Assembly: GCF_002746455.1 (NCBI RefSeq)
Contig: NZ_NWUW01000005.1
Span: forward strand, 186,001-250,000
Direction: 5' to 3'
Source: Bacillus fungorum
Lineage (GTDB): Bacteria; Bacillota; Bacilli; Bacillales; Bacillaceae_G
Length of the DNA stretch: 64,000 nucleotides
The translations under genes and the position numbers were made by a program. A model generated the notes under the pieces. It ran no database searches and had not been told where the DNA came from. It saw only the letters and a program-made list of their open reading frames with translations. Positions within the stretch are counted from its first letter, which is position 1. The number at the start of each line of letters is the position of its first letter. This document shows, one piece after another, positions 9,654-21,043 of this stretch.

Positions 9654-10100
9654 ATGGAGTTTTTAAATGCTTTGAGAAAAAATATGAAGGTAAAAGAGTT
9701 CCAAAAGTGGGGTGTATGTTTTCGGAAACGCTGGGAGGATAGCTTTGCAAATCATTTAAGTAATGAAGAAAAAGAAGACATTTTCCTTTACGGAGATAAG
9801 TATGCATGTGGTTATCTATGGCACATATTTAGTTATGAGAAAAAGAAGTGTTTAGAGGGGAAAGAAGCAGAGAGCGCGTTTCATAATGAAGTGAAAAAGG
9901 AGTGCTGTATCTTCTATCAACACTGTAATGATGTACTACTAATAAAAGATGCGAGTTTATTAAGTATGGATGATATATTACGTGAAACAGATGATATGTA
10001 TAGAGGCGATATCTATGTTGTAGACAGAGATTTCACTTGGACTTTTGTGAAAACTCATGAACATAGATGGTGTGGCCCTTATTTCACAAGGAAATGTTAG
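9654..10100 (+). CDS. DUF4275-type hypothetical protein
   Basis: The 148-residue soluble protein is rich in Lys, Glu, Trp and Cys, with the blocks WGVCFRKRWEDSFANHLS, YACGYLWHIFSYEKKKC and RGDIYVVDRDFTWTFVKTHE. These match my recollection of the Bacillus DUF4275 family, whose function is unknown. Ribosome-binding site AGGGGGAGACG precedes the ATG. No signal peptide or membrane segment is seen. Confidence 0.7.
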   Translation: MEFLNALRKNMKVKEFQKWGVCFRKRWEDSFANHLSNEEKEDIFLYGDKYACGYLWHIFSYEKKKCLEGKEAESAFHNEVKKECCIFYQHCNDVLLIKDASLLSMDDILRETDDMYRGDIYVVDRDFTWTFVKTHEHRWCGPYFTRKC

Positions 10101-10215
10101 TAGGTATACACGCATGAAAGATAGAATAAGTTGATATAAGTGTTCGTATCATACTTGCGTTTATTATCTATTAGCGTATGATGAAATATATATGTTTAAA
10201 AGGATGTGTAAGAAA

Positions 10216-10596
10216 ATGAGATGGATTGTATCACTTCTTGTAAATAGCGTTGTGTTAATCGCTGTATCGGGACTTTTAAAAGGGATTGCACCAGACGCGT
10301 TTTACGTAGCAAATATACAAACTGCAATTATTGCGAGTATTATCTTGGCTGTTTTAAATGTGTTCGTAAAACCGTTTTTAATTTTAATTACGCTACCAAT
10401 TACTGTTGTAACTTTCGGGTTCTTCTTAATTGTGATTAATGCAATTACGTTAAAAATAGCAGATTCATTATTAGGAGATGCATTTAATATATCAGGATTC
10501 GGTGTAGCGATTGTTGCGGCAATTTGTATTTCAATTTTTAATATGATTATTGAAAAGGCAATTGTGGAACCTTTATATGAAAAAAAGAGAAAATGA
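10216..10596 (+). CDS. yvlD: YvlD-like phage-holin-superfamily membrane protein (DUF360)
   Basis: The 126-residue protein has four membrane helices and the family signature VFVKPFLILITLPITVVTFG. In B. subtilis, YvlD lies near hprK and belongs to an envelope-stress (SigW) operon; here it stands alone just upstream of hprK. The ATG at 10216 (MRWIVSLLVNSVVL) is chosen to match the family's N-terminus, with AAGGATG about 10 nt upstream; an ATG at 10192 has no ribosome-binding site. Confidence 0.8.
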   Translation: MRWIVSLLVNSVVLIAVSGLLKGIAPDAFYVANIQTAIIASIILAVLNVFVKPFLILITLPITVVTFGFFLIVINAITLKIADSLLGDAFNISGFGVAIVAAICISIFNMIIEKAIVEPLYEKKRK

Positions 10597-10604
10597 CAAA
10601 AAGA

Positions 10605-10638
10605 AAAACATTTCATGATGTGTATGAAATGTTTTTTT
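10605..10638 (+). terminator. Terminator of yvlD-like gene
   Basis: AAAACATTTCAT / ATGAAATGTTTT stem with loop GATGTGT and a T run. Confidence 0.8.
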
Positions 10639-10752
10639 CTATTTATTAGAAACCGTATTTCTTGTTTTCAGAAAAAAATGGTACAATATCCGGTAGAATG
10701 GAATTTTACATCAAATGAGACTGAACCCGCAGCGGAGTGGAGGTTTATACAT

Positions 10753-11682
10753 ATGCCGAAAGTAAGGACAAAAGATTTAATTGAACAATTTCAATTGGAG
10801 TTAATAAGTGGTGAAGAAGGAATTCATCGTCCGATTGATACAAGTGATTTATCACGACCTGGAATTGAAATGGCAGGATTTTTTACATATTATCCAGCTG
10901 ATCGCGTGCAGCTTCTTGGAAAGACGGAGCTGACGTTCTTTGACACGTTAACGTTAGAGCAAAAACAAGAGAGAATGAAAGCGCTTTGTACTGAGGAGAC
11001 GCCATGTATTATTATAACTCGTAATCAAGATGTACCAGATGAGTTACTGCAAGCATCACGTGAATCCGGCATGCCTTTATTACGTTCTTCTCAAACGACA
11101 ACAAGATTATCAAGTCGTTTAACAAACTATTTAGAAGGTAAGTTAGCGCCAACAACTGCCGTTCATGGTGTGTTAGTAGATATTTACGGCGTTGGTGTTT
11201 TAATTACAGGTCAAAGTGGTGTCGGTAAAAGTGAGACAGCTCTTGAGCTTGTAAAACGTGGTCACCGCCTTGTTGCGGATGATAGTGTAGAAATTCGCCA
11301 AGAAGATGAAGACACATTAGTAGGAAGCTCGCCAGATTTAATTGAGCATTTATTAGAAATTCGTGGTCTAGGAATTATTAACGTTATGACGTTATTCGGT
11401 GCAGGGGCAGTTCGAAATTATAAGCGTATTACGCTTGTTATTAATCTTGAAATTTGGGATCAAAAGAAAAATTATGATCGCTTAGGTCTTGATGAAGAGA
11501 AGATGAAGATTATTGATACAGAACTTACGAAGATTACACTTCCAGTTCGTCCTGGTCGAAACTTAGCTGTTATTATTGAAGTGGCAGCGATGAACTTCCG
11601 TTTAAAACGTATGGGAGTCAATGCAGCACAGCAGTTCTCAGAACGATTAATGAGTGCGATTGAGTTAGGAAATCAGGAGTAA
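10753..11682 (+). CDS. hprK: HPr kinase/phosphorylase
   Basis: HprK phosphorylates HPr and Crh on Ser46 in response to fructose-1,6-bisphosphate and ATP, and dephosphorylates them with Pi. It is the sensor of carbon catabolite repression in Firmicutes. The 309-residue protein has P-loop GQSGVGKS (about residues 153-160) and the HprK signature [20 protein letters not shown]. The ATG at 10753 ([13 protein letters not shown]) has GGAGG upstream; the longer open frame back to 10615 runs through a terminator and is not coding. The order hprK-lgt-ppaX is the standard Bacillus operon. Confidence 0.97.
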   Translation: MPKVRTKDLIEQFQLELISGEEGIHRPIDTSDLSRPGIEMAGFFTYYPADRVQLLGKTELTFFDTLTLEQKQERMKALCTEETPCIIITRNQDVPDELLQASRESGMPLLRSSQTTTRLSSRLTNYLEGKLAPTTAVHGVLVDIYGVGVLITGQSGVGKSETALELVKRGHRLVADDSVEIRQEDEDTLVGSSPDLIEHLLEIRGLGIINVMTLFGAGAVRNYKRITLVINLEIWDQKKNYDRLGLDEEKMKIIDTELTKITLPVRPGRNLAVIIEVAAMNFRLKRMGVNAAQQFSERLMSAIELGNQE

Positions 11683-11706
11683 ACATTGGAGAGGGAGGTC
11701 ATACAT

Positions 11707-12519
11707 ATGCTGTTAGGTTCTGTACCACAGCTTGACCGCGTAGCTATCCAACTTGGACCGTTTCCTGTTTATTGGTACGGGATCATTATCGGTACAGGTG
11801 TGTTATTAGGTCTTTGGCTAGCAACTCGCGAGGGAGAAAGGATAGGTATTCCAAAAGATACATTTGTTGACCTTGTATTAATTGCAGTACCGATTGCTAT
11901 TCTATTTGCGAGAATGTACTACGTTATTTTTGAATGGGAATATTACGCGCAAAATCCGAGTCAAATTATTAATATTCGTCAAGGTGGCTTGGCGATTCAT
12001 GGTGGTTTAATCGGGGCTGTTATTACAGGGATTCTTTTTGCGAAACGCCGCGGGGTTTCATTCTGGAAGTTGGCTGATATTGCTGCGCCAAGTATTTTAC
12101 TAGGACAAGCAATTGGCCGATGGGGAAACTTTATGAATCAAGAGGCACACGGTGATGAAGTAACGAGACAGTTTTTAGAAAGTCTTCATTTACCGGATTT
12201 CATTATTAATCAAATGTACATTGATGGCGTGTACTATCATCCGACGTTTTTATATGAATCATTATGGAATTTTGCAGGTGTCATTTTATTACTTGCATTA
12301 CGAAAAGTGAATTTACGACGCGGGGAATTATTCTTCACATATTTAATTTGGTATTCAGTAGGGCGTTTCTTCGTAGAAGGCTTACGTACAGATAGTTTAA
12401 TGTTAGGACCACTTCGTATCGCACAAGTAATGTCAATTGGACTTGTTGTTATTTCTATTATTTTCATTATTGTGAGACGAAAAATGGGGCAAGCTGATAA
12501 AAGATATTTAGAAAATTAG
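11707..12519 (+). CDS. lgt: Prolipoprotein diacylglyceryl transferase
   Basis: Lgt transfers diacylglycerol from phosphatidylglycerol to the lipobox Cys of prelipoproteins at the membrane. The 270-residue protein has seven membrane helices and the family motif [13 protein letters not shown] plus [17 protein letters not shown] (conserved Arg and Asn). The ATG at 11707 follows GAGAGGGAGGTC; a TTG at 11686 would span that site. The window encodes several substrates, including the DUF4362, YhcN-like and FatB-like lipoproteins. Confidence 0.96.
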   Translation: MLLGSVPQLDRVAIQLGPFPVYWYGIIIGTGVLLGLWLATREGERIGIPKDTFVDLVLIAVPIAILFARMYYVIFEWEYYAQNPSQIINIRQGGLAIHGGLIGAVITGILFAKRRGVSFWKLADIAAPSILLGQAIGRWGNFMNQEAHGDEVTRQFLESLHLPDFIINQMYIDGVYYHPTFLYESLWNFAGVILLLALRKVNLRRGELFFTYLIWYSVGRFFVEGLRTDSLMLGPLRIAQVMSIGLVVISIIFIIVRRKMGQADKRYLEN

Positions 12520-12523
12520 AGAA

Positions 12524-12556
12524 AAGTAGCATCTTATTATAAGGTGCTGCTTCTTT
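12524..12556 (+). terminator. Hairpin between lgt and ppaX (weak terminator or attenuator)
   Basis: AAGTAGCATCTTA pairs with TAAGGTGCTGCTT (two wobbles). The following tract is only moderately T-rich, so partial read-through to ppaX is plausible. Confidence 0.55.
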
Positions 12557-12586
12557 CATATTCAGGAAAGCGAAAGGACTAAGGCA

Positions 12587-13237
12587 ATGAGAATAAATAC
12601 AGTGTTATTTGATTTAGATGGAACGTTAATTAATACAAACGAACTTATTATTTCTTCTTTTTTACATACGTTACATACATATTATCCAGATCAATATAAG
12701 CGTGAAGATGTATTGCCGTTTATCGGTCCATCTTTGCATGATACTTTCAGTAAGATTGATGAAAGTAAGGTTGAAGAGTTAATTACGAGTTATCGTCAAT
12801 TTAACCATGATCATCATGATGAATTAGTAGAAGAATATGAAACTGTATATGAAACAGTTCAAGAGTTGAAGAAGCAAGGTTATAAAGTTGGTATTGTTAC
12901 AACGAAAGCACGACAAACCGTTGAGATGGGATTAAAGTTATCAAAGCTTGATGAGTTCTTTGATGTTGTCGTAACAATTGACGATGTAGAGCATGTGAAA
13001 CCACATCCAGAACCACTTCAAAAAGCGCTCGAGTTATTAGATGCGAAACCAGAAGAAGCATTGATGGTGGGGGATAATCATCATGATATTGTTGGCGGAC
13101 AAAATGCGGGTACGAAAACAGCTGCGGTTTCATGGACATTGAAAGGTAGAGCGTATTTAGAGGCTTATAAGCCAGACTTTATGCTAGATAAAATGAGTGA
13201 TTTATTGCCGATTTTGTCCGACATGAATCGTTCGTAA
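12587..13237 (+). CDS. ppaX: Pyrophosphatase PpaX (HAD superfamily)
   Basis: The 216-residue HAD phosphatase has nucleophile motif [10 protein letters not shown], motif II VTTKA, and motif [13 protein letters not shown]. In Bacillus, PpaX hydrolyses the pyrophosphate released when HprK dephosphorylates Ser-P-HPr, which explains its place in the hprK-lgt operon. It is somewhat separated by a hairpin after lgt. A phosphoglycolate phosphatase-like activity is the generic alternative. Confidence 0.92.
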   Translation: MRINTVLFDLDGTLINTNELIISSFLHTLHTYYPDQYKREDVLPFIGPSLHDTFSKIDESKVEELITSYRQFNHDHHDELVEEYETVYETVQELKKQGYKVGIVTTKARQTVEMGLKLSKLDEFFDVVVTIDDVEHVKPHPEPLQKALELLDAKPEEALMVGDNHHDIVGGQNAGTKTAAVSWTLKGRAYLEAYKPDFMLDKMSDLLPILSDMNRS

Positions 13238-13260
13238 AGATCAGTAGAGGAGAGAGTTAA

Positions 13261-13773
13261 GTGCGACGGACAACGCGCTATCCTGTTTCAGGAGAAAATT
13301 CATTATGGAATGTGTATAAAACAGTATCTTTTTGGAAGGTAATGAAAAACTTTATTATTATTCAAATTGCGCGTTACACACCATTTTTATCCGTCAAGAA
13401 TTGGTTGTACCGCACATTTTTACGGATGAAAGTCGGAAAGAAAACATCGTTTGCGCTTATGGTAATGCCGGACATTATGTTTCCAGAAAAGATAACTGTG
13501 GGAGAAAATTCAATTGTTGGATATAATACAACGCTTTTAGCACATGAATATTTAATTCGTGAATATCGACTTGGAGAGATCATCATAGGAAATGAAGTGA
13601 TGATTGGAGCGAATACAACGATATTACCAGGTGTGAAAATTGGAGATGGCGCGATTGTTTCAGCTGGCACACTTGTTCATAGGGATGTACCAAGTGGTGC
13701 TTTCGTGGGTGGAAATCCAATGCGTGTTATTTATACGAAAGAAGAAATGGATGCTAGAGAAGGTGGATGTTAA
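13261..13773 (+). CDS. yvoF: YvoF-like left-handed beta-helix acyltransferase
   Basis: The 170-residue protein has hexapeptide repeats (ITVGENSIVGYNTTL, IIIGNEVMIGANTTILPGVK, IGDGAIVSAGTLVHRDV) forming a left-handed beta-helix, as in maltose/galactoside O-acetyltransferases. It begins at a GTG preceded by GGAGAG, 23 bp after ppaX, so it belongs to the hprK operon as yvoF does in B. subtilis. The acyl acceptor is unknown. Confidence 0.88.
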   Translation: MRRTTRYPVSGENSLWNVYKTVSFWKVMKNFIIIQIARYTPFLSVKNWLYRTFLRMKVGKKTSFALMVMPDIMFPEKITVGENSIVGYNTTLLAHEYLIREYRLGEIIIGNEVMIGANTTILPGVKIGDGAIVSAGTLVHRDVPSGAFVGGNPMRVIYTKEEMDAREGGC

Positions 13774-13912
13774 AAATGTAACATTTCTTTTCTTTTTTTA
13801 TGAATAAAAAGGAAATAATTGAGTATAATATACTGTTTTGTTTTTTACGGAATCGTTTATACTTATAGATAGAAGAATGTGTGAACGAAGAAAACAAAAA
13901 ACTGGAGGATAT

Positions 13913-15424
13913 ATGGGGAAAAATCAAAGAATATATAAGGAGAACGGACAAGTTATCTCTTTTAATCAATTAGCGGACTTTTTTTATAAAAAAGGGATGA
14001 GGGCTTACAAAGGGCAAAAATTACAAGATGCAATTAAATATTTTCGAAGAGCGGCACAAAGTGAGAAGGAGCCGTTTATTTTATGTCAATTAGCAACAGT
14101 ATTATCTGAAGCTGGTGAATATCAAGAGTCGAATCAAACCTTCTTAAAGCTAGTTAGAGCTAACCCGGAACTTGAACAATGCTATTATTTTATTGCAAAT
14201 AACTATGCATATATGGGGCTATTTCAGCAGGCGAAGAAGTATGCGGAGCGCTATTTAGAGGTTACGGAAGAGAAGGAATTCGTTGAAGAGACATTAGAAT
14301 TACTTGAAATTATGGAAGAAGAAGCGATGGGTGCAGAAGAAATTGAAGATGAAGATGATTTAATTGTTATGCAGGAAGAAGCGAATCGTTATATTCGTAA
14401 CGGACAATTGGAAGAAGCAATTACTACATTAGAAATTGTTACGAAAGATTATCCGGAATTTTGGTCAGGGCATAATAATTTGGCCATTGCGCATTTTCAA
14501 TCTGGCAATGTAGATAAGGCGCTGAAGTTAACGGAAATGATTTTAGAGAAAAACCCAGGGAATATACATGCGCTTTGTAATACGCTTATTTTTCTATATT
14601 CAATTGGAGAGCATAAACAAGTAGAAGCGTTAGCTGCTCAGTTAGTTGCAGTATATCCAATTTCATTTGAACATCGTTTGAAACTTGGAACGACACTTGC
14701 AACAATTGGTCATTTCGAGCATGCATATAAATGGTTCAAAGTATTAAAACGTCAAGGATACGAAGGAGACGTTAGTTTTTATTATTGGTTTGCATATTCT
14801 GCTTATATGGTGAAAGATCAGCAAGTAGCTGAAAAAATGTGGCAACATGTTGTAGAATTGCAGCCTGATAAAAAGGGGAAAGAGCCGTGGAATGCGTTGA
14901 ATTTAGCAGATGAAGAACAAAACGTGTTATTTGAAGAATTAAGAAAATCATTTCAGCAAAGTGCGACGCTAGAGGAACAAATGCTAGCTTTATATTTAAT
15001 GAATGAATTATCAATGCCGGAGAAGGTGGGATTCTTCTTTGATGTAACGCAAGCGAGGAACGGTGTTCCAATCGTATCGCAACTAGCAAAGTATTTCTTT
15101 TTACTTAATAGCCATAAGAGCATTCCAGCTGATTTACAGCAATTTGAACAATGCGCGCGAATCGCGGATGCTTTATACAATTATACGAAAAAAGATGATG
15201 AATTAATCGAAGAGTGTTTACAATTTTGGTTTTGTACGTTCATACGCTTATATACGTCTGGGGCAGTTTTTACAAATGTATACGGTTGGTCAGCTGCAGT
15301 TGAATATATCGTACGCAGTGAACAAGGAAATAAGATGACACAGTCGGAGCTCGGAGATGTATATAATGTATCTGTAGCGACTGTTCGAAAGTATGTGCAG
15401 GCTGTTAAGCGTACGCACACATAG
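13913..15424 (+). CDS. yvcD: TPR-repeat protein, YvcD-like
   Basis: The 503-residue protein is built of tetratricopeptide repeats: about residues 25-110 (GQKLQDAIKYFRRAAQ), 150-260, and further helical repeats. A short HTH-like C-terminus follows (QSELGDVYNVSVATVRKYVQ). The ATG at 13913 is chosen because ACTGGAGGATAT precedes it; upstream in-frame codons lack a site. The position just before trxB matches B. subtilis yvcD. It is probably a scaffold protein; no catalytic motif is seen. Confidence 0.85.
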   Translation: MGKNQRIYKENGQVISFNQLADFFYKKGMRAYKGQKLQDAIKYFRRAAQSEKEPFILCQLATVLSEAGEYQESNQTFLKLVRANPELEQCYYFIANNYAYMGLFQQAKKYAERYLEVTEEKEFVEETLELLEIMEEEAMGAEEIEDEDDLIVMQEEANRYIRNGQLEEAITTLEIVTKDYPEFWSGHNNLAIAHFQSGNVDKALKLTEMILEKNPGNIHALCNTLIFLYSIGEHKQVEALAAQLVAVYPISFEHRLKLGTTLATIGHFEHAYKWFKVLKRQGYEGDVSFYYWFAYSAYMVKDQQVAEKMWQHVVELQPDKKGKEPWNALNLADEEQNVLFEELRKSFQQSATLEEQMLALYLMNELSMPEKVGFFFDVTQARNGVPIVSQLAKYFFLLNSHKSIPADLQQFEQCARIADALYNYTKKDDELIEECLQFWFCTFIRLYTSGAVFTNVYGWSAAVEYIVRSEQGNKMTQSELGDVYNVSVATVRKYVQAVKRTHT

Positions 15425-15494
15425 GTAAGCAAATCATTGGGAAAAAAATGATGCTAACAGTTATAATGAGGGTAACTTAATTGTGTAGGAATGA

Positions 15495-16466
<972 letters not shown>

Positions 16467-16483
16467 GGGATCATATACCTTTT

Positions 16484-16520
16484 GAGAAGAAAGCTACCGA
16501 TAGGAGCTTTCTTCTTTTTT
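16484..16520 (+). terminator. Terminator of trxB
   Basis: AGAAGAAAGCT / AGCTTTCTTCT stem followed by a run of T. Confidence 0.85.
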
Positions 16521-16628
16521 TGTGAAAATGTCAAAGTTTTGTCAAAAAATATTAAGATTATAAGCTTTCTTATTGATATACTGGACTTTACGGAAAAATC
16601 ACTATAAGAAATGAGGAATTTATTCAGT

Positions 16629-17435
16629 ATGGAATGGCGTAATATATATCGTGGATTTTGTATGGGCGTTAGTGATTTAATTCCTGGTGTTAGCGGTGGT
16701 ACAATCGCTGTTGTGTTAGGGATTTATGAACAATTGCTTGCGGCAATTAGTGGATTCTTTAGTCGTGAATGGAAAAAACATTTAGGGTTTTTAATTCCCC
16801 TTGCAGCTGGTGTGGCAGTAGCGTTTTTAACGTTAAGTCACGTTATTAAATATTTACTTGCAAATCATTATGAACCGACTCAATTTTTCTTCCTCGGTTT
16901 AATTATTAGTATATTACCGATGTTAATGAGGGAAGCTGATGCAAAGTCGTCGTTTAAAGGGAAGCACATTGTTTTACTAATAGTTGCGGCAATTCTTGTT
17001 GCGATCACAGCTTTCTTTAAACCAGATAAGGCAGCAGATCCAATTATGACGTTAACAATTTTAAATGCAATTGGTTTATTTTTCGCAGGATGGATGGCTA
17101 GTATGGCTATGTTGCTTCCTGGAATTAGTGGATCATTTATTTTATTAATTATTGGTGTGTATCCGACAGCAATTAATGCTTTAACTACACTGAACTTACC
17201 TTTAATCGCAGTTATCGGTGCTGGTGTTATGGTAGGGTTTGTTGTAAGTAGTAAAGGAATTAGTTTCTTATTAGATCGTTATAAAAGTATGACATTTGCG
17301 GCAATTATTGGACTTGTTATCGGCTCGATTGTAATTGTATTCCCTGGCATTCCAACTGGTGGATTTTCAATTATAAGTTCAATTCTTACCTTTATTTTAG
17401 GATTTGCGATTGTTACTTATTTCGGTAAGAAATAA
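16629..17435 (+). CDS. DUF368 family membrane protein, PopT-like undecaprenyl-phosphate transporter
   Basis: The polytopic protein has about eight to nine helices and the two inverted DUF368 signatures: GVSDLIPGVSGGTIAVVLGI near the N-terminus and ASMAMLLPGISGSFILLIIG in the middle. DUF368 proteins (PopT) have been implicated in flipping undecaprenyl phosphate back across the membrane, alongside DedA-family UptA; that role is family knowledge, not visible here. GAGGA stands about 11 nt before the ATG at 16629; an ATG at 16611 is possible (six residues more) but has a poorer site. Confidence 0.85.
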   Translation: MEWRNIYRGFCMGVSDLIPGVSGGTIAVVLGIYEQLLAAISGFFSREWKKHLGFLIPLAAGVAVAFLTLSHVIKYLLANHYEPTQFFFLGLIISILPMLMREADAKSSFKGKHIVLLIVAAILVAITAFFKPDKAADPIMTLTILNAIGLFFAGWMASMAMLLPGISGSFILLIIGVYPTAINALTTLNLPLIAVIGAGVMVGFVVSSKGISFLLDRYKSMTFAAIIGLVIGSIVIVFPGIPTGGFSIISSILTFILGFAIVTYFGKK

Positions 17436-17442
17436 GGGCTTT

Positions 17443-17479
17443 AATCCCCTTGACGATAAAAATCGTTAAGGGGATTTTT
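17443..17479 (+). terminator. Terminator of the DUF368 gene
   Basis: AATCCCCTTGACGAT / ATCGTTAAGGGGATT stem with loop AAAA, then TTT. Confidence 0.85.
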
Positions 17480-17582
17480 CATGCTATTTATTGAAAGTCT
17501 AGGCATTTACATTGCTTGTTCTCCAAAGCTTTTTTAAAATTGTTGAGTAGCATAGCTTAGGGAAAGAGGACCGGCTCCTTCG

Positions 17583-17611
17583 TTGTAGCAAATTGTTTTT
17601 GATAGTATAAT
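17583..17611 (+). promoter_or_regulatory. Sigma-A-like promoter for the nudix-rapZ-yvcK-whiA-crh operon
   Basis: TTGTAG (17583-17588), 17-bp spacer, TATAAT (17606-17611), about 50 bp before the nudix start codon. Confidence 0.6.
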
Positions 17612-17662
17612 GAAATGAGTATGCAGTGAGAAATTTGCTGCAAGTAGCTGAGGTGAAGAAAC

Positions 17663-18121
17663 ATGCAAAGAGTGACAAACTGTGTGTTAATTAGAGATAA
17701 TGAAGTACTCTTACTCCAAAAACCTCGCCGAAATTGGTGGGTTGCACCAGGCGGAAAAATGGAGCGTGGTGAGACTGTAAGAGATTCCGTTGTTCGCGAG
17801 TATCGTGAAGAAACAGGTATTTATTTAAAGAACCCAGCGTTAAAGGGGGTCTTCACCTTTGTTATCCAAGAAGGTGATAAAGTTGTTTCTGAATGGATGA
17901 TGTTCTCCTTTTTAGCGACAGATTTTGCAGGAGAAAACAAACTAGAGAGCGAAGAAGGCATCATTGGTTGGCATACATTTGACAAAATTGATGATTTAGC
18001 AATGGCGCCAGGAGATTATCACATTATTGATTATTTAATTAAAGGAAATGGCATAATCTACGGTACATTTGTATATACCCCAGATTTTGAATTGCTTTCA
18101 TATCGATTAGATCCGAGTTAA
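17663..18121 (+). CDS. yvcI: Nudix hydrolase, YvcI-like
   Basis: The 152-residue protein contains a complete Nudix box, [14 protein letters not shown] then REYREETGI (GX5EX7REUXEEXGU), preceded by WWVAPGG. Such enzymes cleave nucleoside diphosphate-X compounds (for example oxidised dNTPs); the actual substrate cannot be read from sequence. It heads the conserved yvcI-rapZ-yvcK-whiA-crh operon, 20 bp ahead of rapZ. Confidence 0.92.
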   Translation: MQRVTNCVLIRDNEVLLLQKPRRNWWVAPGGKMERGETVRDSVVREYREETGIYLKNPALKGVFTFVIQEGDKVVSEWMMFSFLATDFAGENKLESEEGIIGWHTFDKIDDLAMAPGDYHIIDYLIKGNGIIYGTFVYTPDFELLSYRLDPS

Positions 18122-18141
18122 ACCGTCAAGGAGAGGATACG

Positions 18142-19023
18142 ATGACAGAGAATAATGATATAAAAATGGTAATTATTACAGGAATGTCTGGAGCTGGAAA
18201 GACAGTAGCTTTACAAAGTTTTGAAGATTTAGGATATTTCTGTGTAGATAATTTACCACCGATGCTATTGCCGAAGTTTATTGAGCTTATGGCGGATTCA
18301 AAAGGAAAAATGAATAAAGTAGCACTTGGTGTTGATTTACGTGGCCGAGAGTTTTTCGAACATTTATGGGGAGCGCTTGATGATTTATCAGAACGTACAT
18401 GGATTATTCCTCATATTTTATTCTTAGATGCGAAAGATAGCACACTTGTAACGCGCTATAAAGAAACGAGACGTTCGCATCCGCTTGCACCAACTGGTTT
18501 GCCGTTAAAGGGAATCGAAATGGAGCGTAGCTTATTAACTGATATGAAAGCACGAGCGAATATTGTGCTTGATACATCGGACTTAAAACCGAAAGAATTA
18601 CGTGAAAAAATTGTTCATCTGTTTTCAACTGAAACTGAGCAAGCATTTCGTGTAAATGTTATGTCATTTGGATTTAAGTACGGTATTCCAATTGATGCAG
18701 ATTTAGTATTTGATGTTCGTTTTTTACCAAATCCATACTACATTCCACATATGAAGCCATTAACAGGACTAGATGAAGAAGTTTCATCGTATGTACTGAA
18801 ATTTAATGAGACGCATAAGTTCTTAGAGAAATTGACGGATCTTATCACTTTCATGCTGCCTCATTATAAAAGAGAAGGCAAGAGTCAACTTGTAATTGCA
18901 ATTGGATGTACAGGTGGACAGCATCGTTCTGTTACGCTTACAGAATACCTTGGGAAACATTTGAAACCAGAGTATAGCGTTCATGTATCTCATCGTGATG
19001 TGGAGAAGAGAAAGGGCCATTAA
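18142..19023 (+). CDS. rapZ: RNase adapter RapZ / nucleotide-binding protein YvcJ
   Basis: The 293-residue P-loop protein has Walker [13 protein letters not shown] at residues 14-25, [20 protein letters not shown] in the middle, and the signature [10 protein letters not shown] near the C-terminus. The enteric homologue RapZ targets a small RNA to RNase E; Bacillus YvcJ binds and hydrolyses nucleotides and influences competence. The gene runs into yvcK with a 3-bp gap. Confidence 0.95.
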   Translation: MTENNDIKMVIITGMSGAGKTVALQSFEDLGYFCVDNLPPMLLPKFIELMADSKGKMNKVALGVDLRGREFFEHLWGALDDLSERTWIIPHILFLDAKDSTLVTRYKETRRSHPLAPTGLPLKGIEMERSLLTDMKARANIVLDTSDLKPKELREKIVHLFSTETEQAFRVNVMSFGFKYGIPIDADLVFDVRFLPNPYYIPHMKPLTGLDEEVSSYVLKFNETHKFLEKLTDLITFMLPHYKREGKSQLVIAIGCTGGQHRSVTLTEYLGKHLKPEYSVHVSHRDVEKRKGH

Positions 19024-19026
19024 GGG

Positions 19027-19980
19027 ATGAAAAAAGAGAGAAAACCTAAAATTGTTATCATGGGAGGCGGTACGGGACTCTCTGTTTTATTACGAGGATT
19101 AAAACAATATCCGGTTGATATTACAGCGGTTGTTACAATCGCTGATGATGGTGGCAGTTCAGGTAGATTACGTGATGAGCTAGAAATTCCACCCCCAGGT
19201 GACATTCGTAACGTACTTGTGGCGTTATCAGATGTAGAGCCACTGGTGGAAGCTTTATTTCAGCATCGTTTCACAACGGGAGATGGGCTGAAAGGTCATG
19301 CGTTAGGAAATTTATTATTGGCGGGTATGACCTCGATTACAGGAGACTTCTTCCATGCAATTACGGAAACGAGTAAAGTGTTAAATGTTAGAGGACGTGT
19401 ATTGCCGGCAGCAAACCAAAGTGCAGTACTGCATGCGGAACTAGAAGATGGAGAAATTGTAACAGGTGAATCAAAGATTCCTTATTTCGGAAAGAAGATT
19501 AACCGTGTCTTTTTAACACCAGAAGATGTGGAGCCGTTACATGAAACTTTGACTGAGATTAAACGAGCTGATTTACTTGTCTTTGGTCCAGGAAGTTTGT
19601 ATACGAGTATATTACCGAATTTAGTTGTTAACAAAATCGGGGACGCTGTTCTTGCTGCAAAAGCGAAGAAGGCATATGTGTGTAATGTTATGACGCAAGC
19701 TGGTGAAACGATGGGATATACTGCGTTTGACCATGTGCAGGCGTTACATGATCATTTAGGTAAACCATTTATCGATACTGCAATTGTAAATAACCGTGAT
19801 ATTCCTTGTGAATTACGTCAGTTATATGAGGAAGAAATGTCGGCGCCAGTTGTAGTAGATGAAGAGCGTTTTACTAAAAACAATATTGATCTCATTCAAG
19901 ATCAATTAGCGAAGTATGATGACCGTGTTGTAAGGCACGATACATTAAAATTAGCTTCTATTTTATATTCACTGTTGTAG
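19027..19980 (+). CDS. yvcK: YvcK/MgfK family gluconeogenesis and cell-shape factor
   Basis: The 317-residue protein has GGGTGLSVLLRGLK at the N-terminus, then TIADDGGSSGRLRDE, LGNLLL and FGPGSLYTSI, all typical of the YvcK/CofD-like UDP-sugar-binding family. It is required for growth and normal shape on gluconeogenic carbon sources in B. subtilis. The ribosome-binding sequence AAGGG abuts the ATG, so translation is probably coupled to rapZ. Confidence 0.95.
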   Translation: MKKERKPKIVIMGGGTGLSVLLRGLKQYPVDITAVVTIADDGGSSGRLRDELEIPPPGDIRNVLVALSDVEPLVEALFQHRFTTGDGLKGHALGNLLLAGMTSITGDFFHAITETSKVLNVRGRVLPAANQSAVLHAELEDGEIVTGESKIPYFGKKINRVFLTPEDVEPLHETLTEIKRADLLVFGPGSLYTSILPNLVVNKIGDAVLAAKAKKAYVCNVMTQAGETMGYTAFDHVQALHDHLGKPFIDTAIVNNRDIPCELRQLYEEEMSAPVVVDEERFTKNNIDLIQDQLAKYDDRVVRHDTLKLASILYSLL

Positions 19981-20069
19981 ATGCGCGTTGCCTCGTTTGA
20001 GGTAACGCTCCTCATTTCATATAGGACAAGATTTTTGTTCCACAATAATCGTATAAGGAGGTGTTGACT

Positions 20070-21020
20070 GTGTCATTTGCATCAGAAACAAAGAAAGAGT
20101 TGACGAACCTTGAGATGAAGGAATGCTGTGAGAAAGCAGAATTATCAGCGTTACTTCGAATGAATGGATCGCTTTCTTTTTCAAACCGTCGTCTATCTAT
20201 CGATATTCAAACGGAAAATGCGGCAATTGCAAGAAGGATTTATACGCTTTTGAAAAAAGGGTATGACGTGACGGTAGAATTACTTGTTCGTAAAAAAATG
20301 CGATTGAAGAAAAATAATGTATATATCGTACGGCTTGTTGAGAAGTCTCGCGAAATATTAGCTGATCTTCATATCGTTCGAGATGACTTTTCATTTATTC
20401 GAAATATATCACAAGAATTGATTGAGAAGAAATGTTGTAAACGATCGTATTTACGCGGTGCATTTTTAGCAGGTGGTTCAGTAAATAACCCAGAAACATC
20501 ATCTTATCATTTAGAGATCTTTTCGTTATATAAGGAACATAATGATGCTATATGTGAACTGATGAACGGATTTGATTTAAATAGTAAGACGTTGGAAAGA
20601 AGAAAAGGTTACATTACGTATTTGAAAGAAGCGGAAAAAATTACAGAGTTTTTAAACATTATAGGTGCCCATAATGCACTTTTAAGGTTTGAAGACATTC
20701 GAATCGTACGTGATATGCGTAATTCCGTAAATCGTTTAGTGAACTGCGAAACAGCTAATTTAAATAAAACAATTGGTGCAGCGCTAAGGCAGATTGAAAA
20801 TATCCGCTATATTGATGAGACGGTAGGTCTTGATATATTGCCAGATAAGCTACGAGAAATTGCGCAACTGCGAAGAGATTATCAAGATGTAACATTGAAA
20901 GAGTTAGGTGAGATGGTATCCGGGGGGAAAATTAGTAAATCAGGTATTAATCATCGTTTGCGTAAAATCGATGATATTGCAGAGAAATTACGCGCGGGGG
21001 AAACGATAGCAAAAAAATAA
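20070..21020 (+). CDS. whiA: DNA-binding protein WhiA
   Basis: The 316-residue protein combines an N-terminal LAGLIDADG-like fold ([20 protein letters not shown]) and a C-terminal HTH domain ([20 protein letters not shown]). WhiA regulates sporulation in actinomycetes and affects cell division and chromosome segregation in Bacillus. A GTG at 20070 is chosen ([15 protein letters not shown]) with AAGGAGGTG 6-7 nt upstream; the open frame also includes a GTG at 20061 inside that site. Confidence 0.95.
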   Translation: MSFASETKKELTNLEMKECCEKAELSALLRMNGSLSFSNRRLSIDIQTENAAIARRIYTLLKKGYDVTVELLVRKKMRLKKNNVYIVRLVEKSREILADLHIVRDDFSFIRNISQELIEKKCCKRSYLRGAFLAGGSVNNPETSSYHLEIFSLYKEHNDAICELMNGFDLNSKTLERRKGYITYLKEAEKITEFLNIIGAHNALLRFEDIRIVRDMRNSVNRLVNCETANLNKTIGAALRQIENIRYIDETVGLDILPDKLREIAQLRRDYQDVTLKELGEMVSGGKISKSGINHRLRKIDDIAEKLRAGETIAKK

Positions 21021-21043
21021 GAGGTTAAAGGGGAAATGGAGCT

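Noticed and set aside
10615-10752. Longer N-terminus for HprK
   Set aside because: The extension would be translated through a terminator hairpin; the ATG at 10753 has GGAGG and gives the normal 309-residue protein.
17480-17582. Riboswitch upstream of the nudix gene
   Set aside because: No conserved aptamer elements and no terminator/antiterminator pair before the start; the hairpin at 17443 belongs to the preceding gene.
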